NCBI GenBank assembly: GCA_001767455.1
Contig: MELC01000060.1
Span: 50,571-114,570, forward strand
Source: Acidobacteria bacterium RIFCSPLOWO2_12_FULL_66_21
GTDB taxonomy: Bacteria; Acidobacteriota; Vicinamibacteria; Vicinamibacterales; 2-12-FULL-66-21
Direction: 5' to 3'
Length of the DNA stretch: 64,000 nt
The notes beneath the pieces are model-generated. The model was not told the DNA's origin. It saw nothing but the letters and a program-made list of their open reading frames with translations, and searched no databases. Position 1 is the stretch's first letter. Each line of letters starts with the position of its first letter. Position numbers and translations under genes: made by a program. Positions 17,191 through 27,592 of this stretch are shown piece after piece.

Positions 17191-17858
17191 GCGGGCCGAT
17201 CCTCGAGGTCCGGGATCTGCACCTCGCCCGCGGTGTCCGTCGCATCCTCGCGGGCGCGAGCTTCAGCGTCGCGCGCGGCGGTCTCGTGGCGCTGATGGGG
17301 CCGTCCGGGTCGGGAAAGACCACGGTGTTGCGCGCGATCGCGGGTCTCGAGCGGTTTGACGCGGGATCCGTGGTGGTTGAAAACGTGACGCTCACCGCGG
17401 GCGGGCCGTCCGCAGCCACGCTGCGCGAATTACGGCGGCATGTCGGACTGGTCTTCCAGTTCCACCACCTGTTCGACCACTTGCCGGTGATCCAGAACGT
17501 CACGCTCGCGCCGGTCCACGTGCGCAACATGGCGGTGGCGGCAGCCGAAGAGCGTGGGCGCCAGCTGCTTGCGCAGCTTGGCGTGGAACACCGCGCCCGC
17601 GCGCTGCCGCGCGAGCTCTCGGGCGGCGAGGCGCAGCGCGTCGCGATCGCCCGGGCCCTGGCGGTGGATCCGCCGCTGCTGATGATGGACGAGCCGACGG
17701 CGTCGCTCGATGCGGGGCGCCGCGCGGAACTGGGCGAGCTGCTGCGGCGACTGACCGGCGAGCGCCGCACGATCCTGGTGTCCACGCACGACGAGGTGCT
17801 CGCCCGCGATTGGGCCACCGCTGTCCTGCGGATGCAGGACGGACGCGTGACGACATAG
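17187..17858 (+). CDS. ABC transporter ATP-binding protein (polar amino acid type)
   Basis: A 223-residue ATPase that powers the preceding permease. Walker A is GPSGSGKT near residue 40, the Q-loop VFQFHHLFDHLP near 90, the signature LSGGEAQRVAIARAL near 145, Walker B LLMMDEPTASLD near 165, and the switch histidine lies in LVSTHD. It is somewhat shorter than the usual 240 residues but complete. The ATG overlaps the permease stop codon. Confidence 0.93.
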   Translation: MSGPILEVRDLHLARGVRRILAGASFSVARGGLVALMGPSGSGKTTVLRAIAGLERFDAGSVVVENVTLTAGGPSAATLRELRRHVGLVFQFHHLFDHLPVIQNVTLAPVHVRNMAVAAAEERGRQLLAQLGVEHRARALPRELSGGEAQRVAIARALAVDPPLLMMDEPTASLDAGRRAELGELLRRLTGERRTILVSTHDEVLARDWATAVLRMQDGRVTT

Positions 17859-17867
17859 CGGAATCGG

Positions 17868-18002
17868 ATCAACTCCAAACGCCCAACTCCAAACTCCAAA
17901 CTCCAAACCTCAGGCCTCAAACTCCAAACTCGAGAGTTTGGCTTTTGAAGTTTGAAGTTTAGAGTCTGGAGTTTGGAGTTTGTAGTTTGGAGTTTGTAGT
18001 TG
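17868..18002. repeat. Palindromic array of AACTCCA heptamers between convergent genes
   Basis: Copies of CAAACTCC run to the middle and then invert into GGAGTTTG copies up to the stop codon at 18003. At the centre CCAAACTC (17924-17931) and GAGTTTGG (17934-17941) form a perfect 8-bp stem. The whole block is the entire gap between the ABC ATPase and the formate dehydrogenase operon and probably ends transcription from both sides. Confidence 0.8.
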
Positions 18003-18862
18003 TCAGCGATTCTGTACGAATTGGAACCCGAAGCGTCCCTTGATGCAGAGATGCCCGCTCGTGACGTCGTGATCGAGCGGCGAGGTCACGCGCACGATCG
18101 AGTTGTCCTGCACGCGCAGCTGCAGCGTGCAGCCCACGCCGCAGTAGCCGCAGATCGTCTCGGTCACGGTCTGGCGGCTCTCGTCCCATGTGCCCGCCGC
18201 GCGCATGTCGTGCTCCGACTTGAACATCAGCGCCCCGGTGGGGCACACGCCGATGCAGTTGCCGCAGTAGACGCACGCGGAGTCGGGCAGCGGATGGTCG
18301 AACTCGGTCGCGATCGTCGCGCCGAAGCCGCGGCCTGACACCGCGATCGCGAACGTGTTCTGCGCGTCGGCGCCGCACGCTTCCACGCATTTGTAACAGA
18401 GGATGCAGCGCGAGTAGTCGCGGACGTACAGCTCGTTGTCCACCTTGACGGGCTGCGCGACCCTCGCCGCCCTCGGCCCGAACCGTTCCGGGCTCGCGCC
18501 GTAGCGCGCCATGTCCTCGCGCACGCGCGCGGGGGCCAGCGACAGGTCGACCGACGAAGCCAGCAGCTCGAAGACGACCCGCCGGCTGTGCCTGACGCGC
18601 TCCGAGTCGGTGTGCACCACCATCTTCGGCTCGACGGGGCGCGAGCAGGCCGGGACGAGCGCGCGCGAGCCCTCGACCTCCACGACGCAGACGCGGCACA
18701 CGTTCACCGGCGTGAGCGTCTCGAGGTAGCACAGGGTCGGCGTGTCGATGCCAACCGAGCGGCACGCCTGCAGCAGCGTCGTGCCTTCCGGCACGCGGAC
18801 CTGCCGGCCGTCAATCGTCAGCTCGACCTCGCGCGACGGCGGAGCGGGAATCGCGGCGCCCG

Positions 18863-18866
<4 letters not shown>
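18003..18866 (-). CDS. Formate dehydrogenase Fe-S subunit (detached N-terminal part of FdhA)
   Basis: A 287-residue iron-sulfur protein. Residues 15-90 form a 2Fe-2S ferredoxin-like domain with ligands Cys46, 57, 60 and 74. Two 4Fe-4S motifs follow (CILCYKCVEAC, then CVYCGNCIGVCPTG, about 150-210). From about 235 comes the Mo/W-enzyme 4Fe-4S domain: CGYCGVGC and a fourth cysteine in LCIKGRFGF. In ordinary NAD-linked formate dehydrogenases this last domain is the start of the catalytic chain; here the protein stops immediately after it and the catalytic part is a separate upstream gene. Its ATG overlaps the NuoEF stop codon (ATGA). It should relay electrons between the molybdenum site and the FMN subunit. 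Confidence 0.92.
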
Positions 18867-20731
<1,865 letters not shown>

Positions 20732-20732
20732 G

Positions 20733-22670
20733 CTAGACGGCCTCCACGGCGGACCCGGCCGCGCTCAGCGCCGGCTGCACGCAGACTTTCTCGACGCGGA
20801 TGGCGGAGGCCTTGAACTCTGCCGTGCCGGACTTCGGATCCACCGCGTCGATGGTCAGCAGGTTGGTTTCGACCTGCTCCGGGAAATGGAACGTCATGAA
20901 CGTCAGGCCCGCTCGAAGCCCCGGATCGACGTGAATCGGCGCCTCCACGGCACCGCGCCGCGAGACGACGCGCACGATCTCCCCCTCGACGACGCCGAGA
21001 CGACGGGCGTCCTCCGGCGAGACATCCAGCGTCTCGCCGCGGCGCATCGGCGACGCGTAGCCGCCCGTCTGCACGCCGGTGTTGAACGAATCGAGCCGGC
21101 GGCCGGTCGTGAGACGCAGCGGAAATTCCTCCGTCAGCCGATCGACCGGCGGGTCGAAGACCACCGGCATGAACGGCGCGGACGGCCCCTCGACGGGATC
21201 CTCCCAGAGCCGATCGTGCAGCAGCGGGCTTCCAGGGTGCGTGTCGTGCGGACACGGCCACTGCAGCCCGCCGAGTTGCTCGAGCCGCTCGTAGCTCATC
21301 CCGCGATGCCACGGCGACAGCGCCCGCAGCTCGTTCCACACGGCTTCCGCGGTCGGCGTCTCCCACGGATGGCCCAGCCGGCGCGCGAGTTCGCACAGGA
21401 TGTCGATGTCGTCCCGCGCGCCGCCGGGCGGGTCGAGCGCCTTGCGGACGCGCTGCACGCGCCGCTCGCTGCTCGTCACGGTCCCTTCGGACTCGCACCA
21501 CGAGGCCGCGGCGGGAAGCACGACGTCGGCAATCTCCGCCGTTCGCGTCAGGAAGATGTCCTGGACGATCAGATGATCGAGTCCGGTCAGCAGTTTCCTG
21601 GCACGGTGCGCGTCGGCCTCGGACTGGATCGGGTTCTCGCCGATGATGTACAGCGTCCGCAGGTCCCCCCGCTCCATCGCCTCGAACATCTCGCTCAGAT
21701 GCCAGCCGCGCTTGGGAGGAAGCGTGACGCCATACGCGCGCTCGAACCTGGCGCGATGCTCCGGATTCTCCACGTCCTGGCCGCCGACGAACTTGTTGGG
21801 GATGGCGCCCATGTCGCCTCCCCCCTGCACGTTGTTCTGGCCGCGCAGCGGCACCAGGCCGGATCCGAACCGTCCCACGTGTCCCGTCAGCAGGGCGAGG
21901 TTGATGATGGCAAAGACGTTGTCGACCGCGTTGTGATGCTCGGTGATCCCGAGCGTCCAGCACACCTGCGCGCGGTCCGCGCGCGCGTAGGCATGCGCGA
22001 GCTCCTGAATCACGCTGGCCGACACCCCCGTGATCGTCTCGGCGTGCTCGAGGGTGTAGGGCTCGACGCTCTCGCGATACGCCTCGAAGCCGGTCGTCGC
22101 GCGCTCGATGAACGCGCGGTTCGTCAGGCCCGCGTGGATGATCTCGCGGCCGATCGCATTGGCCAGCGCGATGTCGGACCCGACGTCGAGGCCGAGCCAC
22201 ACGTCGGCCCACGCCGCGGAGCTCGTACGGCGCGGATCGATGGCATACATCCGCGCACCGCGCCGCTTCCCCTTCAACAGGTGATGGAAGAAGATCGGAT
22301 GCGTCTCCCGCGCATTCGAGCCCCACAGGATGATGAGGTCGGTCTCCTCAATCTCCCTGTACGCGCTCGTGCCGCCGCCCGCTCCGAATACCGTCGTCAG
22401 ACCGACGACGCTCGGGGCATGTCAAGTACGGTTGCAGCTGTCGATGTTGTTGCTGCCGATCACCCCGCGGGCAAACTTCTGCGCGAGGTAGTTCACCTCG
22501 TTGGTGGCCTTCGAGCAGCTGAACATCCCGAAGCGCCAGGGATCCCGCGCGTCGATCGCCGTGCGCAGCCCGGCGGCCGCGCGGTCGAACGCCTCGTCCC
22601 ACGTGGCCTCCCGCAGGACTCCGTCCTGCCGCACGAGCGGACGCCTCAACCTGACGAGATTGGCCTTCAT
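20733..22670 (-). CDS. fdhA: Formate dehydrogenase catalytic subunit, selenoprotein (Sec83)
   Basis: Read through one in-frame TGA (22422-22424), the gene encodes 645 residues of the molybdopterin formate dehydrogenase fold. The TGA lies in SCNRT-U-HAPSVVGL, exactly where FDH enzymes carry the Sec/Cys ligand to molybdenum followed by the catalytic His. Downstream landmarks include GSNARETHPIFFHHLLKGKR, AIDPRRT, PLRGQNNVQGGGDMG, IGENPIQSEAD, LTRTAEIADVVLPAA and the C-terminal MGD-binding region with LTTGRRLDSFNTG. Reading stays in frame on both sides and a SECIS hairpin follows the TGA. The chain begins at MKANLVRLRRPLVRQDG, so the 4Fe-4S domain that should precede it is missing and is supplied by the gene at 18003-18866. 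It oxidises formate to CO2 or reduces CO2. No maturation gene lies nearby. Confidence 0.94.
22384..22424 (-). promoter_or_regulatory. Bacterial SECIS element of fdhA
   Basis: On the coding strand the UGA codon is followed after exactly 18 bases by the loop GGUCU, closed by a perfect stem CGUCGUC/GACGACG. A lower stem CCGAG/UUCGG lies below a three-base bulge. The GGUCU loop and the 18-base spacing are the same as in the E. coli fdhF SECIS recognised by SelB. Confidence 0.93.
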
Positions 22671-22677
22671 GTGACGA

Positions 22678-22716
22678 AGCTTACCAGCTTCCAGTTCCCA
22701 GCTTCCAGTTTCCAGC
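22678..22716. repeat. Short CTTCCAG(T/C) tandem repeat
   Basis: Four copies of a unit close to AGCTTCCAGTTCC lie in the 77-bp divergent gap between fdhA and the FKBP gene. They occupy the probable leader of the fdh operon, unlike most repeats here, which follow stop codons. Confidence 0.7.
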
Positions 22717-22735
22717 AGGCAGCCCGCTATCCTTT

Positions 22736-22741
22736 TATAAT
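22736..22741 (+). promoter_or_regulatory. -10 box TATAAT six bases before the FKBP start codon
   Basis: A perfect TATAAT ends six bases before the ATG, so transcription would begin at or next to the start codon. No ribosome site is visible, consistent with a leaderless mRNA. No convincing -35 box was found. Confidence 0.5.
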
Positions 22742-22747
22742 CGCTGC

Positions 22748-23212
22748 ATGCTCATCCGTACTGTCGTACTAACGGCTGGTCTCGTCGCTCTTGTGACCGC
22801 GTGCGGCGGGGAGACGACTGCGCCGCCGACGTCGGACCCGTCGGCGATTCCCGCTCCGGCGGACGTCGCGGCTCCGCCGGCCGACGCGGTGAAGACTTCC
22901 TCCGGCCTCGCGTACAAGGTGCTCACGCCCGGAGGCGGCAGCCAGCACCCGCGGCCGAACTCGCGCGTGACCGTGCAGTACACCGGCTGGACGACGGATG
23001 GAAAAATGTTCGACAGCTCACTCCTCCAGCCGCAGCCGCTGACGATCGGTCTCGACGAGGTCATCGCTGGCTGGACCGAGGGCGTGCAGATGATGGTCCC
23101 CGGCGAGACGCGCCGCTTCTGGATCCCGCAGAACCTCGCCTACCAGGGGCAGCCCGACAAGCCCGCGGGGATGCTCGTGTTCGATATCGAGCTGCTCAAG
23201 ATCGTGTCGTGA
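22748..23212 (+). CDS. FKBP-type peptidyl-prolyl isomerase lipoprotein
   Basis: A 154-residue lipoprotein: signal with lipobox LVTAC (Cys at about 19), a Pro/Ala-rich linker to about residue 48, then one FKBP domain. Diagnostic segments are SGLAYKVL, SRVTVQYTGWTTDGKMFDSS, IAGWTEGVQMMVPGETRRFW and FDIELLKI, which build the active-site pocket for prolyl isomerisation. It should assist folding of exported proteins at the outer face of a membrane. It is a single gene, divergent from the formate dehydrogenase operon, probably from a leaderless transcript. Confidence 0.92.
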   Translation: MLIRTVVLTAGLVALVTACGGETTAPPTSDPSAIPAPADVAAPPADAVKTSSGLAYKVLTPGGGSQHPRPNSRVTVQYTGWTTDGKMFDSSLLQPQPLTIGLDEVIAGWTEGVQMMVPGETRRFWIPQNLAYQGQPDKPAGMLVFDIELLKIVS

Positions 23213-23510
23213 TGTTTCGATCCTGGAGCGTAGAAGGCCTCCACGCCGTCACGCGGCGATCGTGACTCTATTCAACAGGACCTTTCTCCTGTTAGATCAG
23301 CGGCGTGCGCAGGCGCCGGACGACGCGTTTCCGCGTGAGCCGTCGCAATCCCGCTATCAACGCCACCATGCACGCGAGACCCGGCGCACATCTCGTGGGT
23401 GGCTTCACGAGAACGTTCGTGAAGACGCCGTATGTCGCGACCAAAGGAACCATCGGCACGAACAGGGACAATCCGCCACAGAAAGGACGGGAGCTCCGGC
23501 CGTGTCGCCG
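23213..23510. other. Gene-free stretch with one hairpin
   Basis: No convincing coding sequence on either strand over about 300 bp. At 23274-23293 AACAGGA and TCCTGTT form a perfect 7-bp stem over a 6-base loop; it could end transcription from the FKBP gene, although no U-run follows. The rest, to the toxin gene stop codon, shows no recognised signal. Confidence 0.5.
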
Positions 23511-23885
23511 CTACGTCCAGAGGATGGGAACGTCGTACGGCTCGCACCCGCGGTCGTGCGTGACGAACGTGGCACCCTCGGTGATCGCCTGCGCGATGAG
23601 CATGCGATCGAAGGGATCCATGTGATGGGGCGGAAGGTCCGCCGTACGGTCCGCATGCGCAAGCGTGATCGGCAGCGGATGGAAGTCGCTTCCCTCCACC
23701 ATTGAGGCGAATGAGTCCTCCAGTTGGATCTTTCCCAGATGCTGCTTGATCGCGACCTCCCAGGCGGAAGCCGCGCTGACCCACACGACATCAGCCGTGG
23801 CGATTGCGTTGCGGACAGGACGCGTCAGGCGGCGGCTGTCCAGCCGCCACCAGAGGAAGACGTGAGTGTCGAGCAGCAGCGTCAC
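23511..23885 (-). CDS. PIN-domain toxin (VapC-like ribonuclease)
   Basis: A 124-residue PIN-domain protein. Acidic metal-binding residues appear in LLLDTHVFLWW (Asp near 6), SAASAWEVAIKQ (Glu near 43) and DPFDRMLIAQA (Asp near 92-95), with a last Asp in FVTHDRG. This is the arrangement of type II toxin RNases that cleave tRNA or other RNA. Its start overlaps the antitoxin stop by four bases. Target unknown. Confidence 0.9.
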   Translation of the reverse strand: MTLLLDTHVFLWWRLDSRRLTRPVRNAIATADVVWVSAASAWEVAIKQHLGKIQLEDSFASMVEGSDFHPLPITLAHADRTADLPPHHMDPFDRMLIAQAITEGATFVTHDRGCEPYDVPILWT

Positions 23886-24124
23886 CGCTTCTTCTTCAGC
23901 CCGAACGCGGCGAGAACGTGGGCGGGCAGCGGCGCATCGAAGTCCGCGGCAATCCGGATGCGACCCTTCGATCCGCCCGCACGGCGCGCGGGTCGCCGGA
24001 TGGGCACCAGCCGCGCGCGCGGGACGCCCGCCTTCGCGATGACGATCTCGTTCCCCGCCGCCGCCTCCTCGACGAGCGAGGACAGTTGCGACTTGGCCTC
24101 ATACAGGTTGAGCACACGCGCCAT
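23882..24124 (-). CDS. Phd/YefM-type antitoxin
   Basis: An 80-residue antitoxin: LNLYEAKSQLSSLVEEAAAGNEIVIAKAG matches the Phd/YefM DNA-binding fold, and the basic, flexible C-terminal part would wrap and inhibit the PIN toxin. It is translated first and overlaps the toxin gene (ATGA). It probably represses its own promoter through the palindrome just upstream. Confidence 0.9.
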   Translation of the reverse strand: MARVLNLYEAKSQLSSLVEEAAAGNEIVIAKAGVPRARLVPIRRPARRAGGSKGRIRIAADFDAPLPAHVLAAFGLKKKR

Positions 24125-24132
24125 AGGACCAT

Positions 24133-24148
24133 CCTACGGCGCCGTAGG
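24133..24148. promoter_or_regulatory. Perfect 16-bp palindrome upstream of the antitoxin
   Basis: CCTACGGCGCCGTAGG lies 9 bp upstream of the antitoxin ATG. A perfect dyad at this position is typical of the operator bound by Phd-type antitoxins; binding is inferred. Confidence 0.6.
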
Positions 24149-24176
24149 CTGTTGGTCAAGTTGGTCAAGAGCGCCT

Positions 24177-24204
24177 GGTAGTGGTCAAACAATTGACCAC
24201 TACC
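24177..24204 (-). terminator. Perfect 12-bp-stem hairpin flanked by direct repeats
   Basis: GGTAGTGGTCAA and TTGACCACTACC form a perfect stem around ACAA. The 9-mer GAGCGCCTG occurs as a direct repeat on both sides (24169-24177 and 24205-24213). It follows the helicase stop codon by 15 bp and could end that transcript, or be a second site for the antitoxin promoter. The flanking repeats also fit a small insertion. Confidence 0.55.
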
Positions 24205-24218
24205 GAGCGCCTGCGGCC

Positions 24219-27200
24219 CTACGACAGCAACAATTCGAGGTCCTCGGCCCGGAGTGACCGGACGAGACCGGCGTCGGCGCGCAGGATCGCGTCCGCGAGA
24301 TCACGCTTGCTCTGCTGCAGCTCCGCGACCTTCTCCTCCACCGTGTCGCGCGCCAGCAGCCGGTACGCGAACACGTGGCGCGCCTGCCCGATGCGGTGCG
24401 CGCGGTCGATGGCCTGCGCCTCGACCGCCGGATTCCACCACGGGTCCAGCAGGAACACGTACTCCGCCGCCGTGAGGTTCAGTCCGAGGCCGCCCGCCTT
24501 GAGACTGATGAGGAAGACGGGACACGCGGGATCGTTCTGAAACCGCTCGACTCGTGCCGCGCGATCGCGCGTGCGCCCGTCCAGGTACTCGTAGACGATG
24601 CCCTGCGCCTCGAGACGCGGCCGGAGCAGCGCGAGGAGACTGGTGAACTGCGAGAACACCAGCGCCTTGTGTCCCTCCTCGATGACCTCGGCCAGCATCG
24701 GCAGCAGCACCTCGAACTTGGCGGAGGTCTCGGCGGCGCGCGAGCGATCGATCAGGCCGGGATGGCACGCGGCCTGGCGGAGCCGCAGCAGCGCCTCGAG
24801 GATCTGCATCTTCGATCGGTTCACGCCCTCGCGCGCCACGCGCGCCAGCAGCGTCTGCCGGTAGTGCGCGCGCAGCTCGTCGTAGTGCCGCCGCTCGGTG
24901 GGCTCCAGCTCGCACTGGAGGGTCTGCTCGGTGCGGGGCGGCAGCTCCGGCGCGACCTGCGCCTTGGTGCGCCTCAGAATGAACGGACGCATGGCGCGCG
25001 ACAGCCAGGCGAGGTCCACGTCGGCGGCGGCGCGCTGAAACGACTTCGCCGAGCCCAGCACGCCGGGATTCAGGAACTCGAACAGGCTCCACAGCTCGCC
25101 GAGGTGGTTCTCGATCGGCGTGCCGCTCAGCGCGAGCCGATAGCGCGCCCGCACGAGCCGCGCCGCCTTGGCCGAGGCCGTCGCCGCGTTCTTGATCGCC
25201 TGCGCCTCGTCGAGAATCGCGTAGTCGAACTCGACGTCCTTGAGGTGCGTGATGTCCCGCCGCAGCGTGCCGTAGGTGGTCAGCACGAGGTCCGCCTTCG
25301 CGAAGTGCGACGCGTCGCGCGCGGTGCCGGTGTAGTCGAGCACCTTCAGACCCGGCGCAAAGCGCCGCGCCTCCTCAATCCAGTTGAAGACGAGCGAGCG
25401 CGGCACCACCGCGAGCGACGGCCGGCGCGCGCCCTCCTGCGCGGTGCGCCGCGCGTCGAGCAGCGCGAGCACCATCACGGTCTTCCCGAGCCCCATGTCG
25501 TCGGCCAGGCAGCCGCCGAACCCGAACCGCCGCAGGAACGCAAACCAGCCGAGCGCCTCGCGCTGGTACTCGCGCAGCGTGCCGGTGAACGACCGGGGCG
25601 GATCGGCGGGGGCGATGCCGCCGAACGTCCGCAGCTCGTCGCGGACCCGCCGGAACACCTCGTCGTACGCGACCGACGGCTGCGCCGCGAGCAGCGCATC
25701 GAGCAGCGCCGCCTGGGAAGGCTGGAAGCGGAGGCGATCCCCATCGAGCTCGCCGAAGCGCGCCACCGCGGCGTACCGCCGCAGCCATTCCTCCGGCAGC
25801 AGCCCGACACTCCCGTCGTCCAGCACCACCACCTCCTCGCCGCGCTGGAGCGCCGCGAGCAGCCGCGGGAACGGAGCGGAGCGGCCGTCGCCGAAATCCA
25901 CGTCGCCGTGCAGATCGAACCAGTCGATGCCCGACGACACCTCGACGCGCAGGGCCTCGGCGGTGCGGAACGCGCGGCCGTGCGCCTCCACCCGCCACCC
26001 TTCCTTCACGAGCGTCGCGACGACGCGCGAGAACTGCTCGGGCGCGACGCCGAGCCGCTGCTTCGACTCGAAGTAGCTCCACGTGTACCGGAAGCCCAGT
26101 TGCTGGAGCCGCTCGAGCGATGCCTGCTCGAACCCGGGGTCGCGCCGGATCAACCGCCGGTGCTCCGGGTCGTACGAGTTCGCGGCCGCCGTCATGTCGG
26201 CGACGCTGCCGCCGTAGTCGAACTGGACCACGGCCTGGAGATCCTCGCGCATGCCGAACTGACGCTCGGGACGGCTGACGCGCACGACGGGCCGCGGCGT
26301 GCCGTCCGCGACTTCGTACCGCAGCTCGCCGGGCAGCATCTCCGGGCTCACGCCGGAGCGCGCGAGCGCGTCGGTCAGCTGCGGCCAGGCGTCGCGAGGG
26401 ACGACGACGGGACCCGAGGCGCGCAGCCTGGCGATCCAGGTGAAGGCGCTGCGCGGATCGAGGCGTGCCATCGACGTCCGCGTGAACAGGAATCCGCGCC
26501 CGAGGACGAGCACGGGCTCGCCGAGCGCCATGCGCGCGGCGCCGCGCGTGAACTCGCCGTCGATGCGGATGGCGTCCTGCTCCGCGCCGTTCACGACGTG
26601 CAGGTCGAACCGCCACGGTTCGCCGGCGTCCCGGGTAACGGGGAGCAGCGCTCCCTCGCGCCCCTGGAGCTGCAGGTGCAGGCGCCCGGTCCCGGCCATC
26701 ATGGGCAGCAGCCTGTCCTCCAGCGGGCCGTTGAGGACGTATCGCGACAGACGCGGGAAGCCGACGTCGTAGTACGGCTCGGTCGAGTGCGTCCAGGAAC
26801 CGCCGGCGCCAATGAGGAGCGACAGGATGTCGCGGTCGTCGGTCTCGCGCAGGTGCTCGGCCTCGTGCGGCGTCAGGCCGGCGGAGCGCGGCTTGCTCCA
26901 CTCGCCGTTCTTCTTGCGGTAGCGGAACAGCACGTTCACGACCGTGCCGCGCCCGCCGAGCGTATCGGTGACGTCGATCGCGTAGACGATCTGGCCGGTC
27001 GCGAAGCGCGGCGCCGGCAGCGGCCGGCCGGTGGTCGAGAGATCCTGCTGGAGCTGCGAGAGGAACCGCTGCCACGGAGGCGGTGGAGCCGCGGGCGTGG
27101 GGCCGCGCGTGCCGAACGACCGCACGCGACCGGCATGCACACGAGCCCCGCCGGGCTCGTGCACGACCGGGTCGAGGATCGCCTGCGGCCCCGCGGGCCC

Positions 27201-27485
27201 CTCACCGCCCAGCAGCGATCCCCGCTCGGCCGCCAGCAGCGCGGCCCAGACGTGCTTGCAAATCTGCCGGCGATCCGTGAAGAACGGACAGTCGCAGGAT
27301 CCGGTAAAGCGATCGCCGTCGCGTGCCAGCCGGACGGTGTAGTCGCGCGCGCCGCGCACGATCGCGTCGGCGCTCCACTCGGCGCCGTCGATGTGGACGA
27401 CCGCGCCGGATTCGAAATAGTCGCGCCCTTTCGCGCGGACTTTCGGATCGACGTCAGGCGCGAGCGCGCGGGTCAGCATCATCAT
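24219..27485 (-). CDS. SWIM-SNF2 family helicase
   Basis: A 1088-residue protein. Near residues 60-80 is a SWIM zinc finger (CDCPF...ICKHVWAAL, CxC and CxH). A long middle region of unknown fold follows, then the SNF2 ATPase from about residue 640: LADDMGLGKTVMVLALL (Walker A), ILDEAQAIKN (box II), LSGTPIENHLGELWSLFEFL, and the C-terminal helicase part ALVFSQFTSLLALLRPRLE, ISLKAGGLGLNLTAAEYV and DRAHRIGQ. It is an ATP-driven DNA translocase, probably in repair, recombination or transcription recycling. Three consecutive ATG codons begin the gene; the first is taken. It is unlinked to any nuclease or methylase, so a defence role is not indicated. Confidence 0.92.
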   Translation of the reverse strand: MMMLTRALAPDVDPKVRAKGRDYFESGAVVHIDGAEWSADAIVRGARDYTVRLARDGDRFTGSCDCPFFTDRRQICKHVWAALLAAERGSLLGGEGPAGPQAILDPVVHEPGGARVHAGRVRSFGTRGPTPAAPPPPWQRFLSQLQQDLSTTGRPLPAPRFATGQIVYAIDVTDTLGGRGTVVNVLFRYRKKNGEWSKPRSAGLTPHEAEHLRETDDRDILSLLIGAGGSWTHSTEPYYDVGFPRLSRYVLNGPLEDRLLPMMAGTGRLHLQLQGREGALLPVTRDAGEPWRFDLHVVNGAEQDAIRIDGEFTRGAARMALGEPVLVLGRGFLFTRTSMARLDPRSAFTWIARLRASGPVVVPRDAWPQLTDALARSGVSPEMLPGELRYEVADGTPRPVVRVSRPERQFGMREDLQAVVQFDYGGSVADMTAAANSYDPEHRRLIRRDPGFEQASLERLQQLGFRYTWSYFESKQRLGVAPEQFSRVVATLVKEGWRVEAHGRAFRTAEALRVEVSSGIDWFDLHGDVDFGDGRSAPFPRLLAALQRGEEVVVLDDGSVGLLPEEWLRRYAAVARFGELDGDRLRFQPSQAALLDALLAAQPSVAYDEVFRRVRDELRTFGGIAPADPPRSFTGTLREYQREALGWFAFLRRFGFGGCLADDMGLGKTVMVLALLDARRTAQEGARRPSLAVVPRSLVFNWIEEARRFAPGLKVLDYTGTARDASHFAKADLVLTTYGTLRRDITHLKDVEFDYAILDEAQAIKNAATASAKAARLVRARYRLALSGTPIENHLGELWSLFEFLNPGVLGSAKSFQRAAADVDLAWLSRAMRPFILRRTKAQVAPELPPRTEQTLQCELEPTERRHYDELRAHYRQTLLARVAREGVNRSKMQILEALLRLRQAACHPGLIDRSRAAETSAKFEVLLPMLAEVIEEGHKALVFSQFTSLLALLRPRLEAQGIVYEYLDGRTRDRAARVERFQNDPACPVFLISLKAGGLGLNLTAAEYVFLLDPWWNPAVEAQAIDRAHRIGQARHVFAYRLLARDTVEEKVAELQQSKRDLADAILRADAGLVRSLRAEDLELLLS

Positions 27486-27592
27486 TCGTACAGGGCAATC
27501 ACCCAGTATATGGGAGGGACGCCGAAAGGACCGAATCGAGTGGTTCTTCGAGGGCGCGTCCGGGTTATGATGGACGCTTCAAGGACAACCTC

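Noticed and set aside
22348-22670. fdhA as two genes or a frameshifted pseudogene
   Set aside because: Homology passes through the TGA without frame change, the TGA is at the exact Sec position, and a SECIS hairpin with canonical loop and spacing follows.
24219-27485. SWIM-SNF2 helicase plus toxin-antitoxin as a phage-defence island
   Set aside because: No nuclease, methylase or other defence genes accompany them and they are not in one operon; the pair is ordinary in many genomes.
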